From contig NZ_SUPL01000008.1 of assembly GCF_005047595.1 (NCBI RefSeq), positions 62,001 through 126,000 of the forward strand: a stretch of 64,000 bases of DNA, read 5' to 3'. Under the pieces are notes generated by a model, which was not told the origin of the DNA, did not search any database, and worked only from the letters and a program-made list of their open reading frames with translations. This stretch comes from Pontimicrobium aquaticum (GTDB lineage: Bacteria; Bacteroidota; Bacteroidia; Flavobacteriales; Flavobacteriaceae). The translations under genes and the position numbers were made by a program. Of this stretch, positions 1-8,604 are shown piece after piece. Numbering within the stretch: the first letter of the stretch is position 1; each line of letters opens with the position of its first letter.

Positions 1-2
1 CA

Positions 3-716
3 TTAGCCTTTTTTACCAACTTCATAATTAATATACTTTCGTTTCATCCATAAATAAGCAAAACAATCGCTTAAAGGACCTAACAACCTGTTCCATAAAC
101 CAAATTTTGCTTGTCCAGCAATACGGGGAAAATGTTGTACAGGAATTTGAATTATTTTACCATTTTGCAATAAAATCATTGCGGGTAAAAAGCGGTGTAA
201 ACCTTTAAACATTGGGATGCGTTTAGCGTATTCGGTTTTAATGACTTTTAAAGGGCAGCCAGTATCATCCATTCCATCGTGTGTAAATGCACGTCTAATG
301 CCATTGGCTATTTTAGAGGACATATTTTTTACAAATGAATCTTTACGGTTTGCTCTAACACCAGTAACTAAATCGTATTCTCCAATATGCTCTAGCAGTA
401 AATTAAAGTCTTCAGGAGCTGTTTGTAAATCGGAATCTATATAGCCAACCAATTGTGTTTTTGTATGATCAAAACCAGCCTTAATGGCTGCACTTAGTCC
501 TCTGTTTTCTACAAAACTTATATAGTTAAAATTTGAGTTTCTGCTACAAATAGCTTCAATAAGTTCTTGACTTCTATCTTTTGAGCCATCATTTACAAAT
601 AAAATACAAGTAGGTAATGATGCTTTCTTAGAATATTCCAGTAGTTCACTTTCTACACGTTCTAGATTATCTTCTTCATTATAAACAGGAACAACGATAG
701 TAAATTGGTAATCCAT
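3..716 (-). CDS. GT2 glycosyltransferase, polyprenyl-phosphate sugar synthase-like
   Basis: This 237-residue protein is a GT-A fold family 2 transferase. It opens with the nucleotide-binding strand FTIVVPVYNEEDN, followed by FVNDGSKDRS and the metal-binding DSDLQTAPEDF motif. The pattern resembles dolichol-phosphate mannose synthase and ArnC/GtrB, which load a sugar onto a polyprenyl phosphate at the inner membrane. It lacks the two C-terminal membrane helices of GtrB, so it is probably peripheral. It diverges from an epimerase gene and lies near a GT39 transferase that would use lipid-linked sugar. The family call is firm; the sugar is unknown. Confidence 0.85.
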   Translation of the reverse strand: MDYQFTIVVPVYNEEDNLERVESELLEYSKKASLPTCILFVNDGSKDRSQELIEAICSRNSNFNYISFVENRGLSAAIKAGFDHTKTQLVGYIDSDLQTAPEDFNLLLEHIGEYDLVTGVRANRKDSFVKNMSSKIANGIRRAFTHDGMDDTGCPLKVIKTEYAKRIPMFKGLHRFLPAMILLQNGKIIQIPVQHFPRIAGQAKFGLWNRLLGPLSDCFAYLWMKRKYINYEVGKKG

Positions 717-735
717 TCAAATTAATTTTGTGCTA

Positions 736-743
736 CAAAAGTA
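736..743 (-). promoter_or_regulatory. candidate -7 box (TAnnTTTG) for the GT2 gene
   Basis: Read on the minus strand this is TACTTTTG, a full match to the Bacteroidota -7 consensus, 20 bp before the ATG at 716. No TTG -33 element is seen at the expected 17-23 bp spacing, so support is partial. A TAATTTTG on the plus strand at 723-730 could serve the divergent epimerase gene. Confidence 0.25.
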
Positions 744-822
744 TTCTTTTTTAGAATAAATATTCGGCTTGACGTTTTTTAAATATAAAAAGGTAGTAAA
801 TTGCGGTATCAAAAAAAGGTTA

Positions 823-1761
823 ATGAAAATTCTTGTTACTGGAGCAGCAGGTTTTATTGGTTCTCATACAGCTGAAAGATTAAGTAAATTAGGTCATGAA
901 GTAATTGGTGTAGATAATTTTAACGATTATTATGACCTTCAATTAAAGCAGATGAATGCAAATTCAATCAAAGAGAAAGGGGTTGAAGTTGTCAATCTTG
1001 ATTTAAGAAGCGACAACCTTTTTAATACTTTACCTTTAGATATTGACTATATTTTTCATTTTGCAGCACAACCAGGTATTTCTTCAACGTCAACGTTTAA
1101 CGATTATCTTACAAATAATATTATTGCAACAAAGCAGTTAATAGATTATGCTGAACGTTGCGAAAATTTTAAAATGTTTGTCAACATAGGCACTTCTTCA
1201 ATTTATGGTTTAGAGGCTACTTTTACTGAAGATGTTGCGCCAAAGCCAGCATCTCATTATGGTGTAACAAAATTAGCTGCAGAACAATTAGTTCTTCAAA
1301 AGAGCAGAGAAGAGGTTTTTAAAGCATGTTCGTTGAGATTATATTCAGTTATTGGACCAAGAGAACGACCTGAAAAAATGTACACCAAGTTAATTGCTTG
1401 CGGTATTAATAATGAGCCATTTACTTTGTATGAAGGCAGTGATAAGCACTTACGAAGCTTTACTTATGTAGGTGATATTGTTGATGGTATTGTTAGTGTC
1501 ATTGGAAAACAAGACCTTGTAAATGGAGAGGTAATTAATTTAGGTACAGAAGTAGAACACACAACTCAAGAAGGTATTGAAGCTGTAGAAAAAGTACTGG
1601 ATAAAGCGATTAAAATTAAAGTAGTTAGCAAAAGAGCAGGAGATCAATCTAGAACCAAGGCAAATATTGATAAGGCAAAAAAATTACTAAATTACAATCC
1701 AAAAACAACCTTATTGGAAAGTGTAACGCATCAGGTTAATTGGTATAAAGCAAACTTTTAA
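823..1761 (+). CDS. NAD-dependent nucleotide-sugar epimerase (UDP-glucuronate 4-epimerase-like)
   Basis: An extended short-chain dehydrogenase/reductase of 312 residues. The N-terminal Rossmann motif TGAAGFIGSH binds NAD, and HYGVTKLAAEQ contains the catalytic YxxxK. The early segment VDNFNDYYD is typical of UDP-glucuronate or UDP-glucose 4-epimerases. The reading frame is open back to 769, but the ATG at 823 puts the glycine-rich motif at the usual distance from the N-terminus, so I chose it. It converges with the GT39 gene and overlaps its end by 4 bp. It probably supplies the sugar nucleotide for the neighbouring lipid-linked sugar pathway; the exact substrate is inferred. Confidence 0.82.
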   Translation: MKILVTGAAGFIGSHTAERLSKLGHEVIGVDNFNDYYDLQLKQMNANSIKEKGVEVVNLDLRSDNLFNTLPLDIDYIFHFAAQPGISSTSTFNDYLTNNIIATKQLIDYAERCENFKMFVNIGTSSIYGLEATFTEDVAPKPASHYGVTKLAAEQLVLQKSREEVFKACSLRLYSVIGPRERPEKMYTKLIACGINNEPFTLYEGSDKHLRSFTYVGDIVDGIVSVIGKQDLVNGEVINLGTEVEHTTQEGIEAVEKVLDKAIKIKVVSKRAGDQSRTKANIDKAKKLLNYNPKTTLLESVTHQVNWYKANF

Positions 1762-3182
1762 GGGAGTTGTTTTTTTAATTTATAAATCAACGTTTTTGCG
1801 CTGGAGTCTATTGCTACCATTTTTTGACGGTACACTTCTGGAATATATTTAATTCTTTTTGGTTTTATAAGTACAATAATGGTATCATTTAAATTGTGTA
1901 TGGAATCTATAGAGGCTTCATTAATAACTTTTATATGGCCATTTGCATAAAACTGACTGGAATATGTTTTTTTGCCCCAATAAAAACGAGGTGTATTGGG
2001 TTCTGTTTTCATTAGTTTATCGATAACATATTTATCAGTGTTTAAATCTTTTATTATTTTGGGATTAACAAAGCTTATGTAAGCCGTTGCAATTAAAACC
2101 AAAAGAGGAAAAACAGAACCTAACATTATCAATAGTTTTTTGTTTTTAAATTCATGCCAATAATGCACCATTAATAGCGCTAAAGGGATTGTAATTGGTA
2201 ATGTGTACGTATGCAGTATGTTTTTTGAAATGGTAAAGAACAACGGTGTCCATAGCAACCATAACACAAGAAATGAAACCCATTTGTTTTTTAGTATAGT
2301 GCGTCGTTCTTTCCATAGCTTAATAAAAATAAACTGTATCCAAGGAAATGAAAAAACAAATACAAACACCCAAATCATACCAAAGGGTTGTTTGTGTCCA
2401 CTTCCATATAAATCACCTTTCCAACCAGATACTAAAAAGCGTTTAAAATGCTCGCCAACAATAAAATAATCTAAAAACCCAGGCGATCTGTTTTCTGCCA
2501 TTAAATACCAAGGTAAGGCAATTGCTATGGTAATTAAAATTCCTGTCAGCCAAGGTATTTTGTTCCAAATATCTTTTATAGATACTTTTTGAATAATTAG
2601 CCAAATAAATAATGGAGGTGCAGTTAGCACTAAAACCAAAGGACCTTTAGAGAGTAATCCCAAACCTAAAGCTATAAAAAATAAATAATTCCAAAAATTA
2701 CGTTTATTATTTTCAATAGATTTCCAAAAAGAAATCATAATTAAGGTGATGGAAAAGCATAATACAGCATCAGTAGAAACAACACCAGCATGTAATAAAA
2801 ACTCAGGTGTGGTTAACAAGATAAAGGCTGGTAAATAAAAACTCTTTCCAGCTTTTTTTACAAACTTTCCTAGAATAAAAACCAATAATAAGCAAACTAA
2901 AAAATAAGGTAATCTAGCTGCTATTTCATTGACACCAAAAACGCTGTAACTAGTAGCCGACATCCAAGTTGATAAGGGCGGTTTTGCCCAAAAAGGCACG
3001 CCATAGTCTATTTGTAGCACAACCCATTCTTGGGTTTCATACATTAATCGTGCAATTTCAGCATATCTAGACTCGGTTTTATCTAATAAAGGAATGAGTC
3101 CTGTTAAAATAAATCGTAATATGATAATAACGATTATCGAATATAAAATATAAATTGATTGTTGTTTCGTGTTATTGAGCAT
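1758..3182 (-). CDS. GT39 / ArnT-like integral membrane glycosyltransferase
   Basis: A 474-residue multi-pass membrane protein with about ten hydrophobic segments. The first periplasmic loop carries DKTESRYAEIARLM and PFWAKPPLSTWM, the conserved acidic/Arg and Pro-rich signature of the protein-mannosyltransferase/ArnT clan. Members move a sugar from a polyprenyl-phosphate donor to lipid A, protein or another glycan on the outer face of the inner membrane. The gene sits 2 bp from the downstream end of a GT2 synthase and near another, which fits donor makers plus user. The acceptor cannot be told from sequence. It ends in a basic, soluble tail. Confidence 0.8.
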   Translation of the reverse strand: MLNNTKQQSIYILYSIIVIIILRFILTGLIPLLDKTESRYAEIARLMYETQEWVVLQIDYGVPFWAKPPLSTWMSATSYSVFGVNEIAARLPYFLVCLLLVFILGKFVKKAGKSFYLPAFILLTTPEFLLHAGVVSTDAVLCFSITLIMISFWKSIENNKRNFWNYLFFIALGLGLLSKGPLVLVLTAPPLFIWLIIQKVSIKDIWNKIPWLTGILITIAIALPWYLMAENRSPGFLDYFIVGEHFKRFLVSGWKGDLYGSGHKQPFGMIWVFVFVFSFPWIQFIFIKLWKERRTILKNKWVSFLVLWLLWTPLFFTISKNILHTYTLPITIPLALLMVHYWHEFKNKKLLIMLGSVFPLLVLIATAYISFVNPKIIKDLNTDKYVIDKLMKTEPNTPRFYWGKKTYSSQFYANGHIKVINEASIDSIHNLNDTIIVLIKPKRIKYIPEVYRQKMVAIDSSAKTLIYKLKKQLP

Positions 3183-3184
3183 GA

Positions 3185-3958
3185 TTATTTTCTTGAAGCT
3201 ATGCAGACTTTATTTATTTTATATAAATCAATCCAAAGTTTAAAAATGTAGGTGAGTTTAACCTTAGAGTCTCCTTCATCAACCCATCTTTTTAATGGTA
3301 CTTCTAGCATGTGATTGGTAGATTGATCTACTCCAAAATGCACCATTAACCTGTTAAATATTTCTACATCGAATAACCATTTTGAAATAAAGGGATCTTT
3401 AAAAGCTACTTTAGAAAGCTCTTTAGTAAATAATTTACAACCGCATTGTGTGTCGTAAACTCTTAAATCTAAAATATGTGATATCACAGTGGCAATTATT
3501 CTACCAATTAAAAAACGTAATTTGTTTCTTTTAATAACAGAGCCAACTTTCATGATTCTTGAGCCAAAAATAAACTGGATAGAGTTGTTAAAATATGAAG
3601 TTAACGACACACATTCTTCTAATGAAGTGGCTAAATCGGCATCTAAATAGGCGATATACGTAAAGTTGTAATCCTTATTACATTCTTTAAAAGCGGTTCT
3701 AATAGCTTCTGCTTTTCCAACATTTTTTTCGCAGTTGATAACTACAATGTTTTTGTGATATACTTCCTTGAAATTAGCTAGAATATTAGCTGTGTTATCA
3801 GTTGAGCCATCATTTACAAAGCAAAGTAATACGTTTGAGTGGTTGTCGATAAAATTGAAATAGGCTTCCTTGTCAAGTCCTTTTTCTTCATTATAGCATG
3901 GAATTACAATACAGATTTCAAAATGAATATCGGTTAGATAACTCATAAATAGTAGCAA
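3185..3958 (-). CDS. GT2 glycosyltransferase, dolichyl-phosphate glucose synthase-like
   Basis: A 257-residue GT2 protein with the nucleotide-binding segment CIVIPCYNEEKGL, then FVNDGSTDNT and the metal-binding motif YLDADLAT. The mid region (GSRIMKVGS, later DTQCGCKLF) matches the dolichyl-phosphate glucose synthase/GtrB-like branch, so it likely makes a polyprenyl-phosphate hexose for the GT39 enzyme encoded just downstream on the same strand. An in-frame ATG at 3946 gives the N-terminus MSYLTD and may be the true start; both are possible. There is no C-terminal membrane pair. Confidence 0.82.
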   Translation of the reverse strand: MLLFMSYLTDIHFEICIVIPCYNEEKGLDKEAYFNFIDNHSNVLLCFVNDGSTDNTANILANFKEVYHKNIVVINCEKNVGKAEAIRTAFKECNKDYNFTYIAYLDADLATSLEECVSLTSYFNNSIQFIFGSRIMKVGSVIKRNKLRFLIGRIIATVISHILDLRVYDTQCGCKLFTKELSKVAFKDPFISKWLFDVEIFNRLMVHFGVDQSTNHMLEVPLKRWVDEGDSKVKLTYIFKLWIDLYKINKVCIASRK

Positions 3959-3989
3959 AAATTTAAAGGTGTAAGGTAATCAAAAAAGG

Positions 3990-5069
3990 TTAGATTAATT
4001 TTAGTAAATCTTCCGCAGCTGCAAAAGGGGTTGTTTTGTTTTCTTCTATTAGTTTTAGCTGTTTTTGTAGCTCAGTTTTAATGGTTTTATTATTGTAAAA
4101 ATCAAATTTTAATTGTTCTTCAATGGTTTGTAATAGCCAAAATTTGTTTTGCTCTTGTCTTTTTTTAAGGAAGAAATTATTTTTAGTTGTGATGTTAATG
4201 TACTTCGTTATCATTTTCCAAACGGCTTCTATTCCTTCATTATTCAAGGCACTACACATAGATACAGGAGGTGACCACGATGATTCTTTTTCAGGATATA
4301 AGTGCAATGCTCTTGCAAACTCAACTTTAGCTAGTTTTGCACGCTTTACATTATCACCATCTGCTTTGTTAATAACAATAGCATCAGCCATTTCAATAAT
4401 GCCACGTTTAATGCCTTGTAGTTCGTCGCCTGCTCCAGAGAGTTTTAAAAGCAAAAAGAAATCTACCATACTATGTACAGTCGTTTCACTTTGACCAACA
4501 CCAACGGTTTCAATAATTATTGTATTAAAACCTGCTGCTTCACAAAGTATAATAGTTTCTCTAGTTTTTCTGGCAACACCACCAAGTGAGTCACCAGATG
4601 CCGAAGGTCTAATATAAGCGTTGGATTCTTTTACAAGATCTGCCATACGCGTTTTATCACCTAAAATACTACCTTTAGTAATCGTACTGCTAGGATCCAC
4701 AGCAAGAACAGCTATTTTTTTGTCTAAACTAATTAAATGCTTTCCAATAGCTTCTATAAATGTGCTCTTACCAACGCCTGGAACACCAGTAACTCCAATT
4801 CTTATAGAGTTATTAGCATAAGGTAAACATCCTTTAATAATGGTGTTTGCCTTTTCAAGATGTTTTGGGTTTTTACTTTCAACTAAGGTAATAGCTCTAC
4901 TTAGAGCAGTAATATTACTATCTAAAATGCCTCGAATTAATTCTTGCTCACTTGGTTGCTTTTTACGATTTAAAATGACTTTAGAAATAGCACTATCATC
5001 AGTTATTTCTGGAGCAGGAATGCCATTTTTTTCTTCTAGAGCAGAGGTATGTTTTTGTTTTTTTTGCAA
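3990..5069 (-). CDS. meaB: MeaB/ArgK-family GTPase, methylmalonyl-CoA mutase chaperone
   Basis: A G3E-family P-loop GTPase of 359 residues. It shows Walker A GVPGVGKS at residues 95-102, the DPSS segment, the switch region ETVGVGQSE, and NKADGDN for guanine recognition. MeaB protects adenosylcobalamin-dependent methylmalonyl-CoA mutase and gates cofactor loading. No mutase gene is in the window, but a cobalamin adenosyltransferase is encoded at 12618-13193, in agreement with a B12-dependent mutase elsewhere on the chromosome. It starts 1 bp after the DUF2911 gene ends, so the two are probably co-transcribed. Older databases call this family ArgK. Confidence 0.9.
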   Translation of the reverse strand: MQKKQKHTSALEEKNGIPAPEITDDSAISKVILNRKKQPSEQELIRGILDSNITALSRAITLVESKNPKHLEKANTIIKGCLPYANNSIRIGVTGVPGVGKSTFIEAIGKHLISLDKKIAVLAVDPSSTITKGSILGDKTRMADLVKESNAYIRPSASGDSLGGVARKTRETIILCEAAGFNTIIIETVGVGQSETTVHSMVDFFLLLKLSGAGDELQGIKRGIIEMADAIVINKADGDNVKRAKLAKVEFARALHLYPEKESSWSPPVSMCSALNNEGIEAVWKMITKYINITTKNNFFLKKRQEQNKFWLLQTIEEQLKFDFYNNKTIKTELQKQLKLIEENKTTPFAAAEDLLKLI

Positions 5070-5070
5070 A

Positions 5071-5628
5071 CTATTGTTTTAACGGAACAGCAATTTTTAC
5101 ATTGTCCCAAGCCATAGTTAAAGATAGGTTATCTGTAGAATTATCAAAAGCAATAGTAAACTGTTCTACAAAATTAGGTATTTTTTGAACAGGAACTTCA
5201 ATGGTTGCAGCGTCAAATTCAGGCTCGCGCATAGGTTCCATAGCGTCATTAACTCCCCAAGGGTATTGTTTTGCATTAAAAATAACTTTCCAGGTTTCTT
5301 CTCCTGGAATTGTCCAAAGCGTATATTTTCCAGCAGCTAAATAATCATTTCCAATTTTTAAAGGTTCATTAGTTTCAAAAGTAGTTGCTTCGTTGGCGCC
5401 TGTACGCCAAACTTTATTAAATGCTACTAATCCGCCAAAAATATTACGATCTCTTTTGGAGGGTCTGTTGTAAAACACTTCTAATTCTAAATCGTTAAGT
5501 TTAAACTCAACGGTATCTTTCGGACTTAAAGGTTTATTAAAAATATCTCCATTGATGTAAGCGTATAAAAATATACCCACAGCAATTAAAAGTAAGACGA
5601 AAATAATACCTTTTAAAAATTTATTCAT
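5071..5628 (-). CDS. DUF2911 domain-containing membrane-anchored protein
   Basis: A 185-residue protein with one N-terminal hydrophobic segment (about residues 5-25) that could be an uncleaved anchor or signal. The rest is a beta-rich DUF2911 domain, with the hallmark runs VWRTGANEATTFET, AGKYTLWTIPGEE and WKVIFN. DUF2911 proteins are common in Bacteroidota and have no established biochemical role; they look exported. It is followed directly by meaB, but a functional link to B12 metabolism is not evident. The 205 bp upstream separates it from a divergent sigma factor gene. Confidence 0.85.
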   Translation of the reverse strand: MNKFLKGIIFVLLLIAVGIFLYAYINGDIFNKPLSPKDTVEFKLNDLELEVFYNRPSKRDRNIFGGLVAFNKVWRTGANEATTFETNEPLKIGNDYLAAGKYTLWTIPGEETWKVIFNAKQYPWGVNDAMEPMREPEFDAATIEVPVQKIPNFVEQFTIAFDNSTDNLSLTMAWDNVKIAVPLKQ

Positions 5629-5786
5629 TTGAAATAAAAAATTTGAAATTAATTAGAAGTAGTTTTAACTTGAACGCTAAGTTATTACACTTTGTTTTAA
5701 TTTCTAAAAAAAATATTAGGCTTTTTGCAACATCTATAATTTTATGTCGTCTTTTAGTTGAATTCGAATTTATTTAAATAAAAAAT

Positions 5787-5804
5787 AATACCAATATTAG
5801 TATT
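5787..5804. repeat. imperfect 18 bp palindrome upstream of the ECF sigma gene
   Basis: AATACCAATATTAGTATT pairs with itself at 8 of 9 positions and ends 29 bp before the GTG start of the sigma factor gene. It could be an operator for autoregulation, but A+T-rich palindromes arise easily by chance here. Confidence 0.3.
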
Positions 5805-5833
5805 ATGAAACGATCTAACCAAAACATCAATTA

Positions 5834-6391
5834 GTGAATACATTAACAATAGATATTATTGAGAGATGTAAACACAACGACCGTAAGGCGCAGTTAAAAC
5901 TGTATAATCAGTATTGCGATGGTATGTATATAGTGGCTAAAAGATTTTTAAAAGATTCTTTTGAAGCAGAAGATGTAGTACAAGAAGCCTTTATTAAAGC
6001 GTTTACTAAACTACATCAATACAAAGCGGAAGTAACATTTGGTGCTTGGTTAAAACGAATCGTCATTAACAAGAGTATCGACTTAATAAAATCTAAAAAG
6101 CAACAAATGTTGGAATTAGATGAGGTGCACCTAAAAGTAGTTGATTCTGGTTATGAAGACGAATGGTTGGTTGACGATACCATTACTTTAGATGAAGTAA
6201 AAGAAGCAATAAACCAATTACCTGATAAGTATAAATATGTAGTGATGTTGTTTTTAATTGAAGGTTACGACCATCAAGAAATAGCAGAAATTTTAAATAT
6301 TACTGGTGTTGCATCACGTACACAATTATCAAGAGGTAAAGCAAAGTTAAGAGAACTATTAAAATTATCGCAAAATGGCACAAGACATTAG
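5834..6391 (+). CDS. ECF-type RNA polymerase sigma-70 factor
   Basis: A 185-residue group IV sigma factor. Region 2 carries FEAEDVVQEAFIKAFT and GAWLKRIVINKSIDLIKS, which bind core polymerase and the -10 element. Region 4 carries INQLPDKYKYVVMLF and the helix-turn-helix HQEIAEILNITGVASRTQLS. The start is GTG, which gives the usual short N-terminus before region 2. It overlaps the next gene, a one-TM protein, by 17 bp; this is the classic sigma/anti-sigma arrangement. The target regulon is unknown, but the secreted protein gene at 7059 is an obvious candidate. Confidence 0.92.
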   Translation: MNTLTIDIIERCKHNDRKAQLKLYNQYCDGMYIVAKRFLKDSFEAEDVVQEAFIKAFTKLHQYKAEVTFGAWLKRIVINKSIDLIKSKKQQMLELDEVHLKVVDSGYEDEWLVDDTITLDEVKEAINQLPDKYKYVVMLFLIEGYDHQEIAEILNITGVASRTQLSRGKAKLRELLKLSQNGTRH

Positions 6392-6950
6392 ACAACTGTT
6401 TGAAAACGAACAAAAAGTAAGTAAGGATACAATGCCAAAAGGTCACGAAGCTAGGTTTTTACAAAAGCTAGATCGCGAACTTCCTGCGCCACCAAAGCAA
6501 AGTGTATTTACCTTTTTAAATATAGCGGCAAGTGTGGTGATTTTAATAGGACTAAGTTTTGGAGCATATAAATTTTTAGATACAAATCCAGACAATCCAA
6601 TTGGAACAGAAGTTGTTGAAACCGAAAAAGAATCACCTTTAGGGAAATTATCTCCTGAATTAAAAAAAGTAGAAGATTATTATCTGGCAAACATCAATTT
6701 AGAATTATCTAAAATTGAGGTTACACCTGAAACTAAAGAACTCTTTGAAGGTTACTTAGAGCGACTTGAAGAACTTAATAAAGAATATGAACTTTTGTCG
6801 CAAGAGCTAACAAAATCTGGTCCAACTGAGCAAACCATTAACGCTTCTATTGAAAATTTAAAGTTACGATTAAACTTAATGTATCGTTTAAAAGAAAAAT
6901 TAAACGAATTAAAAAACGACACTAATCAGCTTGAACAAATACAAGCATAA
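6375..6950 (+). CDS. one-TM protein, likely anti-sigma partner of the ECF factor
   Basis: A 191-residue protein with a soluble, charged N-terminus of about 45 residues (including GHEARFLQKLDRE), one membrane helix at about residues 46-67, and a long charged helical domain outside (about 90-191). This topology and its 17 bp overlap with the sigma gene are what anti-sigma factors of Bacteroidota ECF pairs show. No zinc-binding HxxxCxxC motif is seen, so it is not the ZAS type. The role is inferred from context; I do not recognise a named domain. The extracytoplasmic part could sense an envelope signal. Confidence 0.65.
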   Translation: MAQDIRQLFENEQKVSKDTMPKGHEARFLQKLDRELPAPPKQSVFTFLNIAASVVILIGLSFGAYKFLDTNPDNPIGTEVVETEKESPLGKLSPELKKVEDYYLANINLELSKIEVTPETKELFEGYLERLEELNKEYELLSQELTKSGPTEQTINASIENLKLRLNLMYRLKEKLNELKNDTNQLEQIQA

Positions 6951-7058
6951 TTATTAAAGATATCAAAAAATGAAATCGACTGTATTAAAGTAATTTTTAA
7001 AATTGATTTAATACACCAAGACAACATTTGACAGATAAAACAATTAAAAAACGAACAA

Positions 7059-8564
7059 ATGAAACAGTATAAATATTTAATGTTAGCAGTTATCTTTTTA
7101 GGTGCGTTTAGCTTAAATGCGCAACAAAAACTTGAAAAGTTATCAAAAACTGTAAAAGTGAATAAAGATGTTACCTTAAGGTTAGATACAAACCATACCA
7201 ATCTAGTTATTGATACTTGGGACAAAAACGAAATATCTGTAGAAGCCTTTGTGGAAAGTAATGAATTATCAAAAGACGATTTAAAGGAAATTTTAGAATC
7301 TTGGGACGTAGATGTAGATGGTTCTGGAGCAAATGTATCTATTGATAGTAATGGAGGATTTGGAGGCAACTGGAACTTTAATTTTGATTTCAGTGGTTTA
7401 GATGTATTGAAAGATATAGACATAAATATACCAGAAATACCAGAGATGCCTGCAATGCCAAAGATGCCAAAAATGCCAAAAATGGATATTGAAATTCCTG
7501 ATCTTCCAAATATTCCAGATTTACCAGAATTACCAGATGGTGTTCATAATGTTAATTTTGATGTAGAGAAGTATAAAAAAGAAGGAGAACCATATCTAGA
7601 AAAGTGGAGTCAAGAATTTGAAGATAAATACGGTAAAGGCTACAAAGAAAAAATGAAAATTTGGGCTAGAGAGTTTTCAAAAGTAGATTGGGATGCATTT
7701 TCCAATCGTATGGAAAAATGGGGAGAAGAATTTGGAGAGAAATTTGGAGATAGTTTCGAAAAAGACATGGAAGCATGGGGAAAAGAATATAGCAAACGTT
7801 TTGATGGTAAATGGGCTAAAGATATGGAAGCTTGGGGAGAGAAATTTGGAGAGCAATTTGGAAAAGAATGGGAAGAAAAAGGAAAAGTCATTGAAGAGCG
7901 TATGAAAGAATTTGAGAAAGAATGGGATGGCAAAGAAGAAGAACTTGAAAAGCGTTTTGAGGACTTAGAAAAGAAAAATAATAAGGTTAAAAAAACAATT
8001 AAAATAAAAATGCCTAAAGACACCAAGCTTAAGGTAAATGTGCGCCATGGTGAGCTTAAGTTTGCCGCAGTGATCTATAATCTTAAAGCAGATTTATCAC
8101 ATTCAAGTTTATTAGCAGATCGCATTGATGGAAGTGAAACTTCCATCAATGCATCTTATTCGCCAATATTGGTCAATCATTGGGATGCAGGAGAACTTAC
8201 TTTAAAATATGTAAAAGATGCTTTATTGAAGAATGTAAAGTCATTGGTGTTATATTCTAACTCATCAAATATCAATATTGATTATTTAGCTGGAAACTCG
8301 ATTATAGATGGTAGTTTTGGTGATTTAACCATACATAATATTTTAGATTCGTTTAAAAATCTTAATGTGGTTTTAGAGAATAGTGATGCGCATATTAAAT
8401 TGCCTAAGGCCGATTATAATTTGCAGTATAAAGGCAGTAAAACAAAACTAAAGCATCCTAAGAATACTTCTAAAGAATACATATCCTCTTATTCTATTGG
8501 AGACTTAAATAGCAGTCGAACCATTGTGTTAAATGCTAAGTATAGCAATATCTATATGCAATAA
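7059..8564 (+). CDS. secreted repeat-rich protein with DUF4097-like beta domain
   Basis: A 501-residue exported protein with a signal peptide at about residues 1-21, cleaved near SLNAQQ. Residues 30-120 form a beta-rich part (VTLRLDTNHTNLVIDTW). Residues 125-160 are a Pro/Met-rich run of IPEMP, MPKMPK and LPELPD units. Residues 178-300 are a strongly charged, Trp/Phe-rich helical region with ~19-20-residue repeats such as DMEAWGKEYSKRFDGKWAK. Residues 312-501 form a second beta-rich part resembling DUF4097 adhesin-like solenoids. It lies 108 bp after the anti-sigma-like gene and is probably regulated with it. The function is unknown; the amphipathic repeats suggest contact with a membrane or polymer. 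Confidence 0.75.
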   Translation: MKQYKYLMLAVIFLGAFSLNAQQKLEKLSKTVKVNKDVTLRLDTNHTNLVIDTWDKNEISVEAFVESNELSKDDLKEILESWDVDVDGSGANVSIDSNGGFGGNWNFNFDFSGLDVLKDIDINIPEIPEMPAMPKMPKMPKMDIEIPDLPNIPDLPELPDGVHNVNFDVEKYKKEGEPYLEKWSQEFEDKYGKGYKEKMKIWAREFSKVDWDAFSNRMEKWGEEFGEKFGDSFEKDMEAWGKEYSKRFDGKWAKDMEAWGEKFGEQFGKEWEEKGKVIEERMKEFEKEWDGKEEELEKRFEDLEKKNNKVKKTIKIKMPKDTKLKVNVRHGELKFAAVIYNLKADLSHSSLLADRIDGSETSINASYSPILVNHWDAGELTLKYVKDALLKNVKSLVLYSNSSNINIDYLAGNSIIDGSFGDLTIHNILDSFKNLNVVLENSDAHIKLPKADYNLQYKGSKTKLKHPKNTSKEYISSYSIGDLNSSRTIVLNAKYSNIYMQ

Positions 8565-8565
8565 A

Positions 8566-8594
8566 AAACCTAATATCAACGATATTAGGTTTTC
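8566..8594 (+). terminator. rho-independent terminator after the secreted repeat protein
   Basis: A perfect 13 bp stem (8566-8578 with 8582-8594) closes a 3-base loop, starting 2 bp after the stop codon and ending in a TTTT run. It is A/T-rich in the outer stem, with the core CCTAATATC. Confidence 0.75.
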
Positions 8595-8604
8595 TATTTT
8601 CTGC

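Noticed and set aside
769-822. 18-codon N-terminal extension of the epimerase
   Set aside because: The Rossmann motif starts normally after the ATG at 823 and the extension crosses the divergent promoter region.
6926-7423. 165-codon minus-strand open frame spanning the gap before the secreted repeat gene
   Set aside because: It overlaps the well-supported plus-strand gene with a signal peptide, and its product is Ser/Phe/Asn-rich without any domain.
7640-8026. 128-codon minus-strand open frame rich in Ser/Phe
   Set aside because: It lies wholly inside the repeat region of the secreted protein; its Ser/Phe bias is the mirror of Glu/Lys/Trp-rich repeats on the other strand.
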